DNA from: CAWBRY01 sp963791295
GTDB taxonomy: Bacteria > Bacteroidota > Bacteroidia > Chitinophagales > Chitinophagaceae
Assembly (NCBI GenBank): GCA_963791295.1
Contig: CAWBRY010000001.1
Span: 1,922,001 to 1,986,000, forward strand
Length of the DNA: 64,000 bases
Direction: 5' to 3'
The translations under genes and the position numbers were made by a program. This document shows, one piece after another, positions 30,716 to 44,300 of the stretch. How positions within the stretch are numbered: position 1 is the stretch's first letter; every line of letters begins with the position of its first letter. The notes under the pieces are model-generated. The model did not search any database. It was not told where the DNA came from and saw nothing but the letters and a program-made list of their open reading frames with translations.

Positions 30716-31741
30716 ATGAGAAATAAGTTGCGACATATTGTTTTCTTGCACATATTGATGTTGATTGTTCAATCATCCATTGCCCAGGATCCCAGTTTTT
30801 CTCAGTTCTTCTCATCGCCGTTAAATATAAATCCTGCGTTAACTGGAAATATTAATGGTGATTGGAGAGTGATTGCGAATTTCAGAGATGAATGGATTGG
30901 ACCTGCAAGTCCTTATGTTACCGGTACCGCCTCATTCGATAAAAAGATCATGCAAAAAAATATTCCAAATGTTTCTGAAAATAATATAATGGGAATCGGT
31001 GGCATGATGATGTATGATAATGCGATGAGTGGAATAGTAAAAAGCATCTATGCCTCATTCAATTTATCTTATAGCATAAAACTTTCTGAATCAGAAGAAT
31101 ATGCGCACCGGCTGGCGCTCGGATTTGGCGCAACTTATGGGCACCGGTCTATCGATTACAGTCGCCTTGATTTTGAAGAGCAGTTTACCGGAAATGGATT
31201 TAACACCAGTCTGCCAACAGGCGAAACCGCTTTGTCAAATATGAAGGGATACGTTTCAGCAAATACGGGTATCCTTTACAGTTATACTACGGAGAGATCA
31301 AATTTAGATTTGGGTGTAGCCGCCTATCATGTCAACCGACCCAAACAAACTTTCTTAAAAGATCAAAACCAGATATTAGCCATGCGAAAGGTGGCACATG
31401 CGAACTTTGAAACTTTTCTTAATGACAGGATCGTTTTGAATGCAAATGCAATCTATCAATCTCAAACCACCACCTATTATTTTTCAGTGGGCGGTGCATT
31501 GGGATACTATCTTGGAGATGAAGCAGGTACTCTGCTTACCGGTGGTCTTTGGTATTGGTCGAAGAATGCATTGATACCTTATGTGGGTCTTTCTTACAAG
31601 GATTATCAATTTGGATTGAGCTATGATATCACGACTTCAAAACTTAACCAGGCTGCACGCAAACCAAGTACATGGGAACTTTCGTTGATCCTTAGAGGAA
31701 GACAAAAGGCAACTGGCATAATTCCCTGCCCGTGGAAATAA
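30716..31741 (+). CDS. PorP/SprF family T9SS outer-membrane protein (module B partner)
   Basis: A 341-residue protein with a signal peptide (about residues 1-24, ending QSSIAQ) and the family mature start DPSFSQFFSSPLNINPALTG. The rest matches the module A copy closely: FRDEWIGPASPYVTGT, SIDYSRLDFEEQFTGNGFNT, YHVNRPKQTFLKD, LGYYLGDEAGTLL, and the end GIIPCPWK. Predicted role: outer-membrane barrel that partners the type B sorting domain of the adhesin just upstream, needed for its surface display. The ATG is only 4 bases after the adhesin stop, which suggests translational coupling. A third partner for module C would be expected beyond base 64000. The signal peptide is the least conserved part against the module A copy. 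Confidence 0.93.
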   Translation: MRNKLRHIVFLHILMLIVQSSIAQDPSFSQFFSSPLNINPALTGNINGDWRVIANFRDEWIGPASPYVTGTASFDKKIMQKNIPNVSENNIMGIGGMMMYDNAMSGIVKSIYASFNLSYSIKLSESEEYAHRLALGFGATYGHRSIDYSRLDFEEQFTGNGFNTSLPTGETALSNMKGYVSANTGILYSYTTERSNLDLGVAAYHVNRPKQTFLKDQNQILAMRKVAHANFETFLNDRIVLNANAIYQSQTTTYYFSVGGALGYYLGDEAGTLLTGGLWYWSKNALIPYVGLSYKDYQFGLSYDITTSKLNQAARKPSTWELSLILRGRQKATGIIPCPWK

Positions 31742-32322
31742 CTAATTTTTTCAATTCTGATTCAATCTATCACAATTCTAATCTTCCTTCATTATTTGAA
31801 GCTTCATTCATAGTAGAATTACGAATCGAAATCCCGCCAACACCCTTGTCCATTCAAGTCTTTAGTAAATTTACGATTCCCACGCGTCTGTGGATAAAAG
31901 AGGGCAAATGGCCCTAAAATTACCCGTTAAAAATTCTGTAATAAGCGAAATATGCCTATTTTTAATTCCCATCCCCAATCCTATATAACAATCCGGTAGA
32001 ACAACAGCCCAATCACCTAAGGAATCCATTGATTTAAAACCAATTTTAAAGCTGACTAGAATGGACTTCCTTAAGAGGATTTATTCGGATTGCCGTTTTC
32101 TGCTTTTTTTGATTCCATTCTTATTTAGCAAAACCTGAAACTATTTTATTGAATTATTCCAATAAGAATAGTAAAGGCCTTGTTGCATTCCTTCTAATCC
32201 CTATGAATTTACCCGGTTAAGGGTAGAGAAATCCATTTCAATATTTATGAATTGCTGCGACGGTTACGCCTGTAGTGGGACCGCCTATCCGTAGTTGTGT
32301 GAAATCTGGTAACCTGTAACTC
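31742..32322 (+). other. intergenic region and 5' leader of module C adhesin
   Basis: 581 bases without a convincing gene. A 5-bp hairpin AGGGC-AAATG-GCCCT lies at 31901-31915 without a T-run, so it is not called a terminator. The stretch from about 31930 to the start aligns with the leader of module B: -7-like boxes, AGGAATC blocks (32020), the 31-base block at 32191-32221, ATGAATTGC at 32247, and a TAA just before the start codon (32317). A 15-codon frame beginning at ATG 32247 and ending in TAG 32292-32294 could be a leader peptide, but the sister frame at 1691 is not similar beyond three codons. Confidence 0.5.
31934..31964 (+). promoter_or_regulatory. possible Bacteroidota promoter for module C adhesin
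   Basis: A -7-like TATTTTTA (31957-31964) lies about 18 bases after TTCTG (31934-31938), a partial -33 match. It is at the position equivalent to 1461-1491 in the module B leader. If used, the untranslated leader would be ~350 bases. Confidence 0.3.
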
Positions 32323-35300
32323 ATGAACCACTCTGTTGAAGAGATAACTGCTTTACACTATAGTCTTGACCGTAGGAGGAAACTTTCATTTCTACCGGTG
32401 AGGGTTATTTGCTTTTTATCATTCCTGCTTCTTCTTTCTTTTTCCAATAAACTTCAGGCGCAAATTAGTTCAACCGCAGCGGGCGGGCCCTGGAATTCAA
32501 CCGCCACATGGGTAGGGGGTGTGATTCCAGGCTCAACGGACGACGTGATCATTGTGGGCGGTGCTACCGTTACGGTTGACGCCGGAACAAACGCATGTCA
32601 AAACCTAACGATAACGGGTACACTTGATTTTGATCCTGCCGTCAATCTGGATGTTAATGGAGATTGGACAAATAATGGATCATTTAATGCCGGCACCGGA
32701 TCGGTCACCTTCAGAGGCGCAGGCAATTCGACCATTAGTGGAAATGCCATTACAACTTTTAATGATATAATTGTTAACAAAGGAACCGGTGTAACTAGTG
32801 TTCTCGAATCGAATGGAATCGGGGCGATCTCCAACACAGGAGTTTTAACACTGACTAATGGGATACTGGAGATCACGAACGGAACTTTTGATTTCGGAGG
32901 AATTACCGGTCCCACCATTCCAGCCAGTGCAGGACTATGGGTAAACGGCGGAACGTTGCTGGGTGGTCCGTTTACAGTCGATAACCGGGGGTGGATCCGA
33001 GTCAGTGCCGGGACCGCCAATTTCGGTACCAATTCCGGGAACAGTCTTCATATAGGATTCAATGGATATTTTGATGTTTCCGGGGGAACGGTAAACATAG
33101 CCGGTCGGCTCGAGAATGCAGCCAGCAGCCCATTAATTCCAAGCGTTCCGGGAAATGGCGTTTCGATTTCCGGAGGTACAATAAATCTAAATACCGTAGG
33201 CCAGTCAGACAATGGACTGGCTTCTTTCGATATGACGAATACCTCCGAATTACATATCACTGGAGGAACGATCATCATCGAAAATCCGAATTCGAATGCG
33301 ACCCCATTCAATGATATAAATATTATTAGTGGAGGAACTAAATCGATTACCGGAGGAACTTTTCAAATTGGAAATGCTTCTACCGCAACCGGAAGAACCT
33401 TCTTAATCAACAGTGGTATTCCTCTTTTCAATCTAACTATAAATAATACAAACAATCCCCGCGTATCCTTAAACAATGATCTAACGATTAATAATCAGCT
33501 CACGCTGAATGGGCATCTGTTGTTGAATAATGAAAATTTGATTTTGGGTTCAACTGCTCCGGCTATTAATGGTACCCTTGCAGCGAATGCCGGCATGATT
33601 GTTTCGAATAATGGGTTGGGTGGGGGAGAAGTGAGGAAACTTCTTACCGGTAATGGGTCCTTTACATTCCCAGTCGGTGATATTACTGGCACTGCGGAAT
33701 ATTCGCCGGTTACCCTCACATTTACCAGCGGCGCCTATGCTGCGGGAGCGTATGCTGGAGTTAAGGTAATCAACACAAAACATCCCAACAATGCCAACAC
33801 CACCGATTATATAAACCGTTATTGGAATCTAAGTACGAGTGGAATAACCGGACCTATATATAATGTGGTTTCGACTTATGTTCCAGCGGATGTGGTAGGA
33901 GCAGAGACCAATGTGGCGATGGGTAAATACACGGCTTTGCCCTGGGTGAGATATGGTGCAGCCAATACAGGTAGCAATCAATTAACCGCCAACGCAATAA
34001 ATTTTACAGGGTTGGCAATCGGATTTAGCGGAATAACGCTCGCTACTCCGACTGTAACAATTGATGACATCTCCATTTGTGAAGGATCTTCCATACAACT
34101 CAACCCCGTCGTTACGGGAGATCCAACAATCACCTATGCCTGGACGTCGGCACCCGCCGGATTCAATTCGACTCTCGCCAATCCGACTTTAAATCCTACA
34201 GTAACTACCACCTATACACTAACGATTACTGACGGCAACGGGTTGACAGCTTCAGATGATGCGATCGTTACAGTAATTGATGCGGCCACTTCAGTCGCGG
34301 GTACTCCTGTGGTAACCTGCTCAAATAGCGGAGCGGTGAATATAACGGCAGGTTCAAGTGCTACTAATAACAATGGAATTACATGGACATCCAGCGGGAC
34401 TGGAACGTTTGCCAATGCTAATTCATTAACGATTGCGACGTATACCCCTAGTGCAGTTGATATTGCAGCAGGCAGTGTAACCTTAACGTTGACCGCTATA
34501 GGCAATGCACCCTGTGTTAATGCTACTTCTACAAAAACGCTGACAATCACTGCTGCTCCCACAGCAGTTGCGGGAACTGCAATCACTACCTGTTCCAATT
34601 CACCGCCAGTCAATATAACAGCCGGTTCGAGCGCGACAAACAACGCCGGTACGACCTGGACTTCCACAGGCACCGGAACCTTCGCCAATGCCAATTCATT
34701 AACGAATGCTACTTATGCTCCGAGTGCTGCAGACATCGCTGCCGGAAGTGTTACCATAACGTTGACCGCTGCTGGCAATGGAACTTGTCCTGACGCCATA
34801 TCAACAAAAACATTAACGATAAATGATGCTCCGACCGCAAATGCGGGAACGGCCGTTGCTACCTGTTCTAACTCGGGAGCTGTAAATATTACAACCGGCT
34901 CAAGCGCTGCCAATAATAATGGGATCACGTGGACGTCCACCGGTACCGGAACATTTGCCAATGCCAATTCATTAACGACAGCAACCTATACGCCGAGTGC
35001 TGCAGACATCGCTGCCGGAAGTGTTACTATAACATTGACCGCGATTGGGAATGCTCCATGCGCCGACGCCACTTCTACCAAAACACTCACAATTACCGCC
35101 GCCCCCACAGCGGTTGCCGGAACTCCAGTAACTACCTGTTCCAACTCCGCTCCTGTAAACATAACGGCCGGTTCGAGTGCAACAAATAACGGAGGTACTA
35201 CATGGACATCTAGTGGAACTGGAACCTTTGCCAATGCCAATTCATTAACGACAGCAACTTACACTCCGAGTGCTGCGGATATTGCGGCAGGCTCGGTGAC

Positions 35301-38300
35301 AATAACACTGACTGCTAGTGGAAATGGAACCTGTGCTGATGCGGTTTCAACAAAAACGCTTACCATTAACGCAGCACCAACTGCCGTTGCAGGAACAGCT
35401 GTTTCTACCTGCTCCAATACGGGAGCCATAAATATTACGGCAGGATCAAGTGCGACCAATCACAATGGAGTCAACTGGAGTTCGAGCGGAACGGGCACAT
35501 TTGCCAATGCTAATTCATTAACCACCGCGACATATACGCCCAGCGCAGCCGATATTGCAGCAGGTAGCGTAACTCTTACACTTACGGCCACGGGAAATGC
35601 ACCATGTGCAAACGCAACATCAATTAAGACATTAACAATTACGCAGGCGCCCACATCCATTGCCGGGACTGCTGTTGTTACTTGTTCCAATGGAGGTGCG
35701 GTGAATATAACAGCAGGATCGAGTGCTACAAACAATAATGGAGTCAACTGGACTTCGAGTGGTACCGGAACATTCGCCAATGCGAATTCATTGACTACAG
35801 CTACATACACACCAAGTGCGGCAGATATCGCGGCAGGAAGCGTAACGTTGACATTGACGGCAACCGGGAACGCGCCATGTGCCAATGCCACATCGACAAA
35901 AACTCTTACCATTAATGCTGCACCAAGCGCATCGGCTACAAGCAACAGTCCGCGTTGTGTCGGTCAAACATTAAATCTCAATTCATTACCTGCAGGCGCA
36001 ACCTCCTATAGCTGGACTGGACCAAACTCATTTACCGCTAATGTGCAAAATCCAACTATAGCAAATGTTACCACAGCCGCAGCTGGTTCATATATTGTAA
36101 CTGTTAGTAATGGAGCTGGTTGCTCAGCTGCTGCCACAGTTAATGTGGTGGTTAATGCATTGCCGACTGCAACGATCTCTTACGTCGGAGCGCCATTTTG
36201 CGTTAGTGTTCCAGGAACCAGGGCGGTAACCATTACAGGGGGACCGTTTATCAATCCCAGTTTTAGTGCAGCGCCTGCGACTGGCCTTTCTTTAAATACT
36301 ACCACCGGGGGCATTATTCCGAGTAGTAGTACGCCCGGCACCTACATAGTTACTTATAATTTTACTTCACCAACAACCAATTGTTCAAATACAACAACGG
36401 TTTCTGTTACCATCAATGCTCTTCCTACCGTAACTTCTCCTGCGTCAGTTTGCGTGGGCGGAAGCGGAACTCTTTCTCCAACTACCGGTGGTACATGGGT
36501 AAGTAATAATCCGGGCAATGCTTCTGTCACTAATGCAGGAGTCATTACAGGTATCGCTCCCGGAACGGCCACATTTACCTTTACTGATGCACTGACAGGT
36601 TGTACCAGAACAACCAATTCTGTAACGGTAAATGCACTACCGGCTGTAACCGCTCCTGCTTCTGTTTGTGTTAGTGGAAATGCGACTTTGTCGCCTACAA
36701 CCGGAGGGACATGGGTAAGCAATAGTCCGGGCAATGCAACAGTTACGAACGCAGGAGTCATTACAGGTGTCGCACCAGGATCTGCCACATTTACATTTAC
36801 GTCGACAGCGACAGGTTGTAGCAACACAACATCAGCAGTTACAGTTAATGGTTTACCTGGAGTAACAGCACCAGCTGCTGTTTGCGTAGGAGGCACTGCA
36901 TCTTTAACTCCCAATACAGGTGGCACCTGGGTTAGCAATAATCCGGCGAACGCAACAGTTACTTCCGTGGGTGTAATAACAGGCGTTGCTGCTGGAACTG
37001 CTACATTTACCTTTACTCAAACATCTACCGGATGTACCAGTACAACTTCTCCGGTTACAATAAATGCATTACCTACTGTAACAGCCCCTACTTCCGTTTG
37101 TGTCGGAGGCACCGGAGCATTATCACCAAATACTGGAGGTACCTGGGTTAGCAACAATACCAGTATAGCAACCGTCACGGCGGGAGGCGTAATAACAGGA
37201 GTGGCTCCGGGGTCAACGACATTCACATTTACTCAAACATCGACAGGATGTAGCAGAACCAGTCCGTCGGTAACCGTCAATGCGTTGCCTACAGTGACAT
37301 CACCGGCGGGAATATGCGTTGGCGGTACGGGAAACTTAACTCCAAATTCGGGTGGAACCTGGGTGAGTAATGCCCCGGGTATTGCCTCGGTTAGTAATGC
37401 AGGTGTTATAACAGGTTTAGCCCCCGGTACCGCTACTTTTACGTTTACTCAAACATCCACCGGATGTACCAGGACTACCAATTCTGTTGCTGTCAGTGCT
37501 ACTCCTATAGTCAGTATTAGTGCTGATTATTGTGCTGTTCCTGGAAGAGTAAGACTGATGGCGAATGTATCGAATTCACCACCTGTCACAGGTCCATTTA
37601 CATATACGTGGAGTACCAATCCTATCCAGCCATTACCTACAACCCAAACCATCGATGTTGATATAGTGGGAGCTTATACCGTGGTTGTGACGAGTTCTTC
37701 CGGTTGCTCCGGAACTGCTTCGATAAACGTATCAAACGAGTTGGTGCAGAATGGAAACTTTTCGGCAGGAAATACCGGATTCTTTACTGAGTATACCAAT
37801 GTTCCTCTACCGGGTACAAATGCGTGCTGTGCCGGAATGTGGCCGGAGGGCACTTACGCTGTTAATACCAATGCCAATGCTTACCACGCCAATTTCTGGG
37901 GTCGGGAACACTCTACTGTGGGTCAGACTGGCAATTTCCTGATGATAAACGGAAGTACAAACCAGATTGGAGCTCCTCCCCATTTAAGAGTTATCTGGCA
38001 GGAAACTGTAACCATTCAACCAAATACTGACTATTATTTCAGCGCCTGGGCAATGAATTTGAATCCCGCTTCTCCGGCCAGGTTGCGATTTGAGATAAAT
38101 GGAGTGCAGGTTGGCACCATTGCCGATCTTACCGTTGCACCCACGCCAACGAACGCTGGGCAGGTAAGCGTAAATAACTGGGTTCGTTTTTACAGTAATC
38201 CCGTATGGAATTCCGGTGCAGCAACAACGGCCCAAATACGTATCATTAATCTGAATCTAACTGCCGGGGGTAACGATTTTGGTCTGGATGACATTTCTTT

Positions 38301-41300
38301 TGGAACTCTTACCTCATTTCTACAACTAACGTCTCCGTTCGGGAGCGACGGACAAACAGTTTGTGAGAATACACCGATAGCAAACATTTCCTATTCATAT
38401 GGAAGTCCTGCTGTAATTGTAGACGGTCTTCCTCCTGGTTTAACTACCAATGTGGTGGGTAATGTCATAACGATTAGCGGAACTCCGGTCGGTTCGGGAG
38501 TATTCAATTATTCAGTAACTACTACGGGCTCATGTACTCAGATTGTCAAATTCGGATCAATAACGATCAATCCGGCACCTACATTAACGATCGTTGATCC
38601 TCCGGCTGCCTGCTCGCCATCGACCGTAGATATTACAACAACGGCTGTTCAAACTTTTAATAACGGCAATACAACTACATATTGGTTCAATGCAGCTGGA
38701 ACAACTGCGATTCCTGCGGCCAATGGAACTCCTACTGCGATTTCTGTCAGTGGTACGTATTATATCAAGAGTGTATTTACCTCTACGGGTTGTTCAATCA
38801 TCCGACCAGTGGTGGTCACAGTCAACCCAGTACCTACACTGACTGTTGTAAATCCTCCAGCCGTCTGCTCGCCTGCTACGGTAGACATTACTACCACTTC
38901 AGTTCAAACCACGAATACGGGTACGACAACTACTTATTGGAGTGATGCTGCGGCAACAGTTTCTTTGGCTTCCCCAAATGCAATTTCAACCAGTGGCACT
39001 TATTATATTAAATCGGCATTGGCAACAGGTTGTTTCGTGATACGGCCTGTAACTGTAACCATTAATCCAATACCAACTCTCACCATAGTTGATCCACCTG
39101 CAGTTTGTGCTCCGACAACAGTAAATATTACAACCAGCTCTGTTCAAACTGCAAATACAGGAACAACGACTACTTATTGGAGCGATGCTGCAGGAACGAT
39201 TGCAATCCCGGCGGGTAATGGAACTCCTGCGGCACTAACGGTCGGTGGAACCTACTATATTAGATCTTCCTTCGCCACCGGCTGTTTTGTCATAAGGCCC
39301 GTTATTGTAACTATTAATCCAAAACCAAATCTGGTCATTACCAATCCGCCGGCAGTATGTTCGCCGGCTACGGCTGATTTGACCGCGGCCGCCGTTACCG
39401 CCGGATCTACTTTGTTGGGAGGAACTTTGACTTACTGGACCGATGCTCCGGCAACAATAACATACACAACTCCAACTACAGCCACAGCGGGTACATATTA
39501 TATTAAGGTAACAACGGCTCTAGGCTGCACAGATGTTAAGCCCGTTGTAGTGACTGTCAACTCGACACCGGCGATCACTCCACAGAATGCCTGTATTGGT
39601 GGAGGTAATATCACCTTTGCGCAAACTGGTGGTGGAGCTGGTGGAACCTGGAGCGTAAGCGGAGGAGGAACTATAGTTGCAGGTACCGGAGTATTTACTC
39701 CTGGTACTGCGGGTTGCTTCAATGTAACTTATACAACCTCGTCCGGATGTCCCGGAGTTCTTGCATTTACAGTCTTCCCCGCAGCTCCTGCATTAACAAT
39801 CGCCAATACTTGTAACGCTGCATTCACATTACCTACTCTTCCAACTGTTGCGGGATTTACGGCTCAATTTAGTATTGATGGAGGAACGTTTTCAGCTACG
39901 CCGACGGTTCCCACTTCAGTGGGTTGCCATCAGGTAAGGGCGCGCTACGTACTTGCCGCTGATTGTGGAACAACATTGGCTGGAACTGCTGGTACTGGTA
40001 CCTGTGGTGAAACCACTGTTGGTGTAATCATATTCCCTTCGGCGCCGACCATAACAGCTCCTGCTAATGCATGCAACGCTCAATTAACAATAAATACTAC
40101 AAGCGTCCCTGTTCCAACCATTGCAGGATTTTCAATAAGATACAGTGTGGATGGTGGTTCGTTTGCTGCTTCGGTAAATATCGCTGCTGCTTCAGTTGGA
40201 TGTCATTCCATTCAGGCAAAATATGTGCTTGCCGCAGCATGCGGAGGATTTCCGCCGGGATTCTCTTTGCTCACAGGCCCTTGTGCAAATAGCAATACAG
40301 TTAATGTTATTATGTTCCCGCCCGCGCCCGCAGCACCGACTCTGAACGCAGGTTGCGGCGCCATTCTAGTTACGCCGCCGCCAAATGTTACTGTCACTGC
40401 TCCAGCTACCGGAACATTTACAGCACAATATAGTTTCGACGATGGAGCAACATGGGGTGCCAATACTCCCCCTACTGCGGACAATTGCGCAGGATACAGA
40501 ATCAGGACAAGATATGTGACTACTGCCGCCTGCGGTACGGTTGCAGCTAATACTGCCAGCATCATAGCTGCATGCCAGATGTCTCCCGCAACTATTAGAA
40601 CAGTCGATCTTACAGGACCTGTGCTTACATGTCCTGGACCGGTCAATCTTTGCACAGTACCAAGTAATAATTATACAATCCCTGTCGTGACAGGTATCGA
40701 TGCCTGCGGTGGAACTATCACCTATACTTATCAGGTAACGGGTGCGACCACGAGGAGTGGAACTGGTAACGATGCGAGCGGAACATTTAATCAAGGAATT
40801 TCAACTATCACTTGGACTGGAACTGATCCATGTGGCAACACCTCTCAGTGTACAACTACTGTAACTATCGCTTCTCTTGTTTGTAATATAACAGGGCCTG
40901 ATAATGTTTGTCCAGGATCTACCAATATATATACGGCTCCTGCGGGAATGACAACATATAGTTGGTCGATTACTGCCGGCACTGCCACGATTTCAGGATC
41001 TGCTACAGGTCAGACGGTTTCCATTGTAGCCCCTGCAACCTGCAGTTCTTATACTCTAAGCCTTACCATTACTAATAATGGGTGTAGCAGCACCTGTACA
41101 CAGGTATTTAGCGCAACAGATATAACGCCACCAACGGCGAGCAATCCAGCACCTATCAACCTCACCGGGTGTAATGCTGCGATTCCCGCCCCGGATATTA
41201 CAGTAGTGACAGATGAAGCTGATAATTGTGGAATTCCAACCGTGGCGTTTGTTTCCGATGCAACAGCACTGGTTAATTGCGTTGAAACTACTACAAGAAC

Positions 41301-44300
41301 GTACAGAGTTACTGATATCTGTAACAATACGATCAATGTAACTCAGACGATTACAAGAACACTGGATAACACGCTACCCACCGCTTCTAATCCTGCTGCG
41401 ATCAACCTGGCCGGATGTAATGCAGCAGTTCCTGCACCAGATATCACAGTGGTAACTGACGAAGCAGATAATTGCGGCACTCCTGTTGTTGCCTTTGTAT
41501 CTGACGCTACATCACTGGTCAACTGCGTTGAGACGGTTACCAGAATTTATAGTGTTACCGATGCTTGTAACAATACTATCAATGTTACTCAGATCATAAC
41601 CAGAACACTGGACAACACGCCACCGACCGCTTCTAATCCTGCTGCGATCACTCTTGCAGGATGTAATGCGGCTGTACCGGCTCCGGATATTACGGTGGTA
41701 ACTGATGAAGCCGATAATTGTGGAACACCCGTAGTTGCCTTTGTCTCCGATGCAACATCACTGGTTAATTGCGTTGAAACAACAACGAGAACTTATAGTG
41801 TCACTGATGCTTGTAACAATACGATCAATGTAACCCAGGTTATTACCAGAACGCTGGATAACACTCCACCAACTGCTTCTAACCCGGCGGCAATTAACCT
41901 GGCCGGATGTAATGCGGCTGTACCGGCTCCGGATGTTGCAGTCGTGACCGATGAAGCTGATAATTGCGGAACTCCTGTGGTTGCCTTTGTATCGGATGCA
42001 ACGTCACTAGTTAATTGTATAGAAACAACTACGAGAACATATAGCGTCACCGATGCTTGTAACAATACGATAAATGTTACTCAGATCATTACCCGAACAC
42101 TGGATAATACGCCGCCTACAGCTTCTAATCCTGCTCCGATCAACCTGGCAGGATGTAATGCCGCCGTACCGGCACCAGATATCACGGTGGTTACTGATGA
42201 AGCAGATAATTGCGGAACTCCGGTAGTTGCCTTTGTCTCCGATGCAATATCACTACTTAACTGCGTAGAGACCATTACCAGAATTTATAGTGTTACTGAT
42301 GCTTGTAACAATACGATCAATGTAACCCAGATCATCACTCGCACACTGGATAATACACCACCAACTGCTTCTAATCCTGCTGCGATTAATCTGGCCGGAT
42401 GTAATGCAGCTGTACCGGCTCCGGATATTACGGTAGTAACTGACGAGGCAGACAATTGTGGCATTCCTGTAGTTGCCTTTGTCTCCGACGCAGCCTCTTT
42501 AGTTAATTGTGTTGAAACTATTACTAGAACATATAGCGTAACTGATGCTTGTAACAATAGTATAACGGTTACTCAACTCATTACACGGACGCTGGATAAC
42601 ACGCCACCAACAGCTTCTAACCCGGCGACGATTAACCTCGCTGGATGTAATGCGGCTGTACCGGCTCCGGACATCACAGTGGTAACGGATGAAGCAGATA
42701 ATTGCGGTACGCCGGTAGTTGCCTTTGTATCGGATGCAACATCGCTGGTTAACTGTGTTGAAACAACAACCAGAACATATAGTGTAACGGACGCTTGTAA
42801 CAACAGTATAACGGTTACTCAGCTCATCACAAGAACGTTGGATAATACGCCACCAACGGCTTCGGATCCTGCTCCGATCAACCTGGCCGGATGTAACGCA
42901 GCAGTTCCTGCACCAGATATTACCGTAGTAACTGACGAAGCAGATAATTGCGGTACTCCTGTGGTTGCCTTTGTATCGGATGCTACCTCACTGATTAATT
43001 GCGTTGAGACCATCACAAGAATTTATAGTGTCACTGATGCTTGTAACAATACGATCAACGTTACTCAGATCATCACTCGCACACTGGATAACACACCTCC
43101 AACGGCATCAGATCCTGCTCCAATCAACCTGGCCGGATGTAATGCAGCTGTACCGGCTCCGGATATTACGGTAGTAACTGACGAGGCAGACAATTGCGGC
43201 ACTCCTGTAGTTGCCTTTGTCTCCGATGCAATATCACTACTTAACTGCGTAGAGACCATTACCAGAATTTATAGTGTTACTGATGCTTGTAACAATACGA
43301 TCAATGTAACCCAGATCATCACTCGCACACTGGATAACACACCACCAACGGCATCAGATCCTGCCCCGATCAACCTCGCTGGATGTAATGCTGCGGTTCC
43401 TGCACCAGATATTGCAGTAGTAACAGATGAAGCAGATAATTGCGGGGCTCTGGTAGTTGCCTTTGTATCGGATGCAACCTCATTGGTCAACTGCGTTGAA
43501 ACAACAACGAGAACTTACAGTGTAACCGACGCTTGTAACAATAGTATAACGGTTACTCAGCTCATCACAAGAACACTGGATAATACGCCACCAACGGCTT
43601 CGGATCCTGCTCCGATCAACCTGGCCGGATGTAACGCAGCAGTTCCTGCACCAGATATTACCGTAGTAACTGACGAAGCAGATAATTGCGGTACTCCTGT
43701 GGTTGCCTTTGTATCGGATGCTACCTCACTGATTAATTGCGTTGAGACCATCACAAGAATTTATAGTGTCACTGATGCTTGTAACAATACGATCAACGTT
43801 ACTCAGATCATCACTCGCACACTGGATAACACACCACCAACGGCATCAGATCCTGCTCCAATCAACCTGGCCGGATGTAATGCAGCTGTACCGGCTCCGG
43901 ATATTACGGTAGTAACTGACGAGGCAGACAATTGCGGCACTCCTGTAGTTGCCTTTGTCTCCGATGCAATATCACTACTTAACTGCGTAGAGACCATTAC
44001 CAGAATTTATAGTGTTACCGATGCTTGTAACAATACGATCAATGTTAGTCAGATCATCACTCGTACACTAGACAATACTCCACCGACTGCTTCTAATCCT
44101 GCTGCGATTAATCTGGCAGGATGTAATGCGGCTGTACCGGCTCCGGATATTACGGTAGTAACAGATGAAGCAGATAATTGCGGTATTCCGGTGGTTGCCT
44201 TTGTATCGGATGCAACATCGCTGGTTAACTGTGTTGAAACAACAACCAGAACATATAGTGTAACCGACGCTTGTAACAACAGTATAACGGTTACTCAGCT

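Noticed and set aside
31732..31917. A 61-codon + frame starting inside the end of the PorP/SprF gene
   Set aside because: It starts in the last codons of that gene in a shifted frame, has no recognisable features and is absent after the first PorP/SprF copy.
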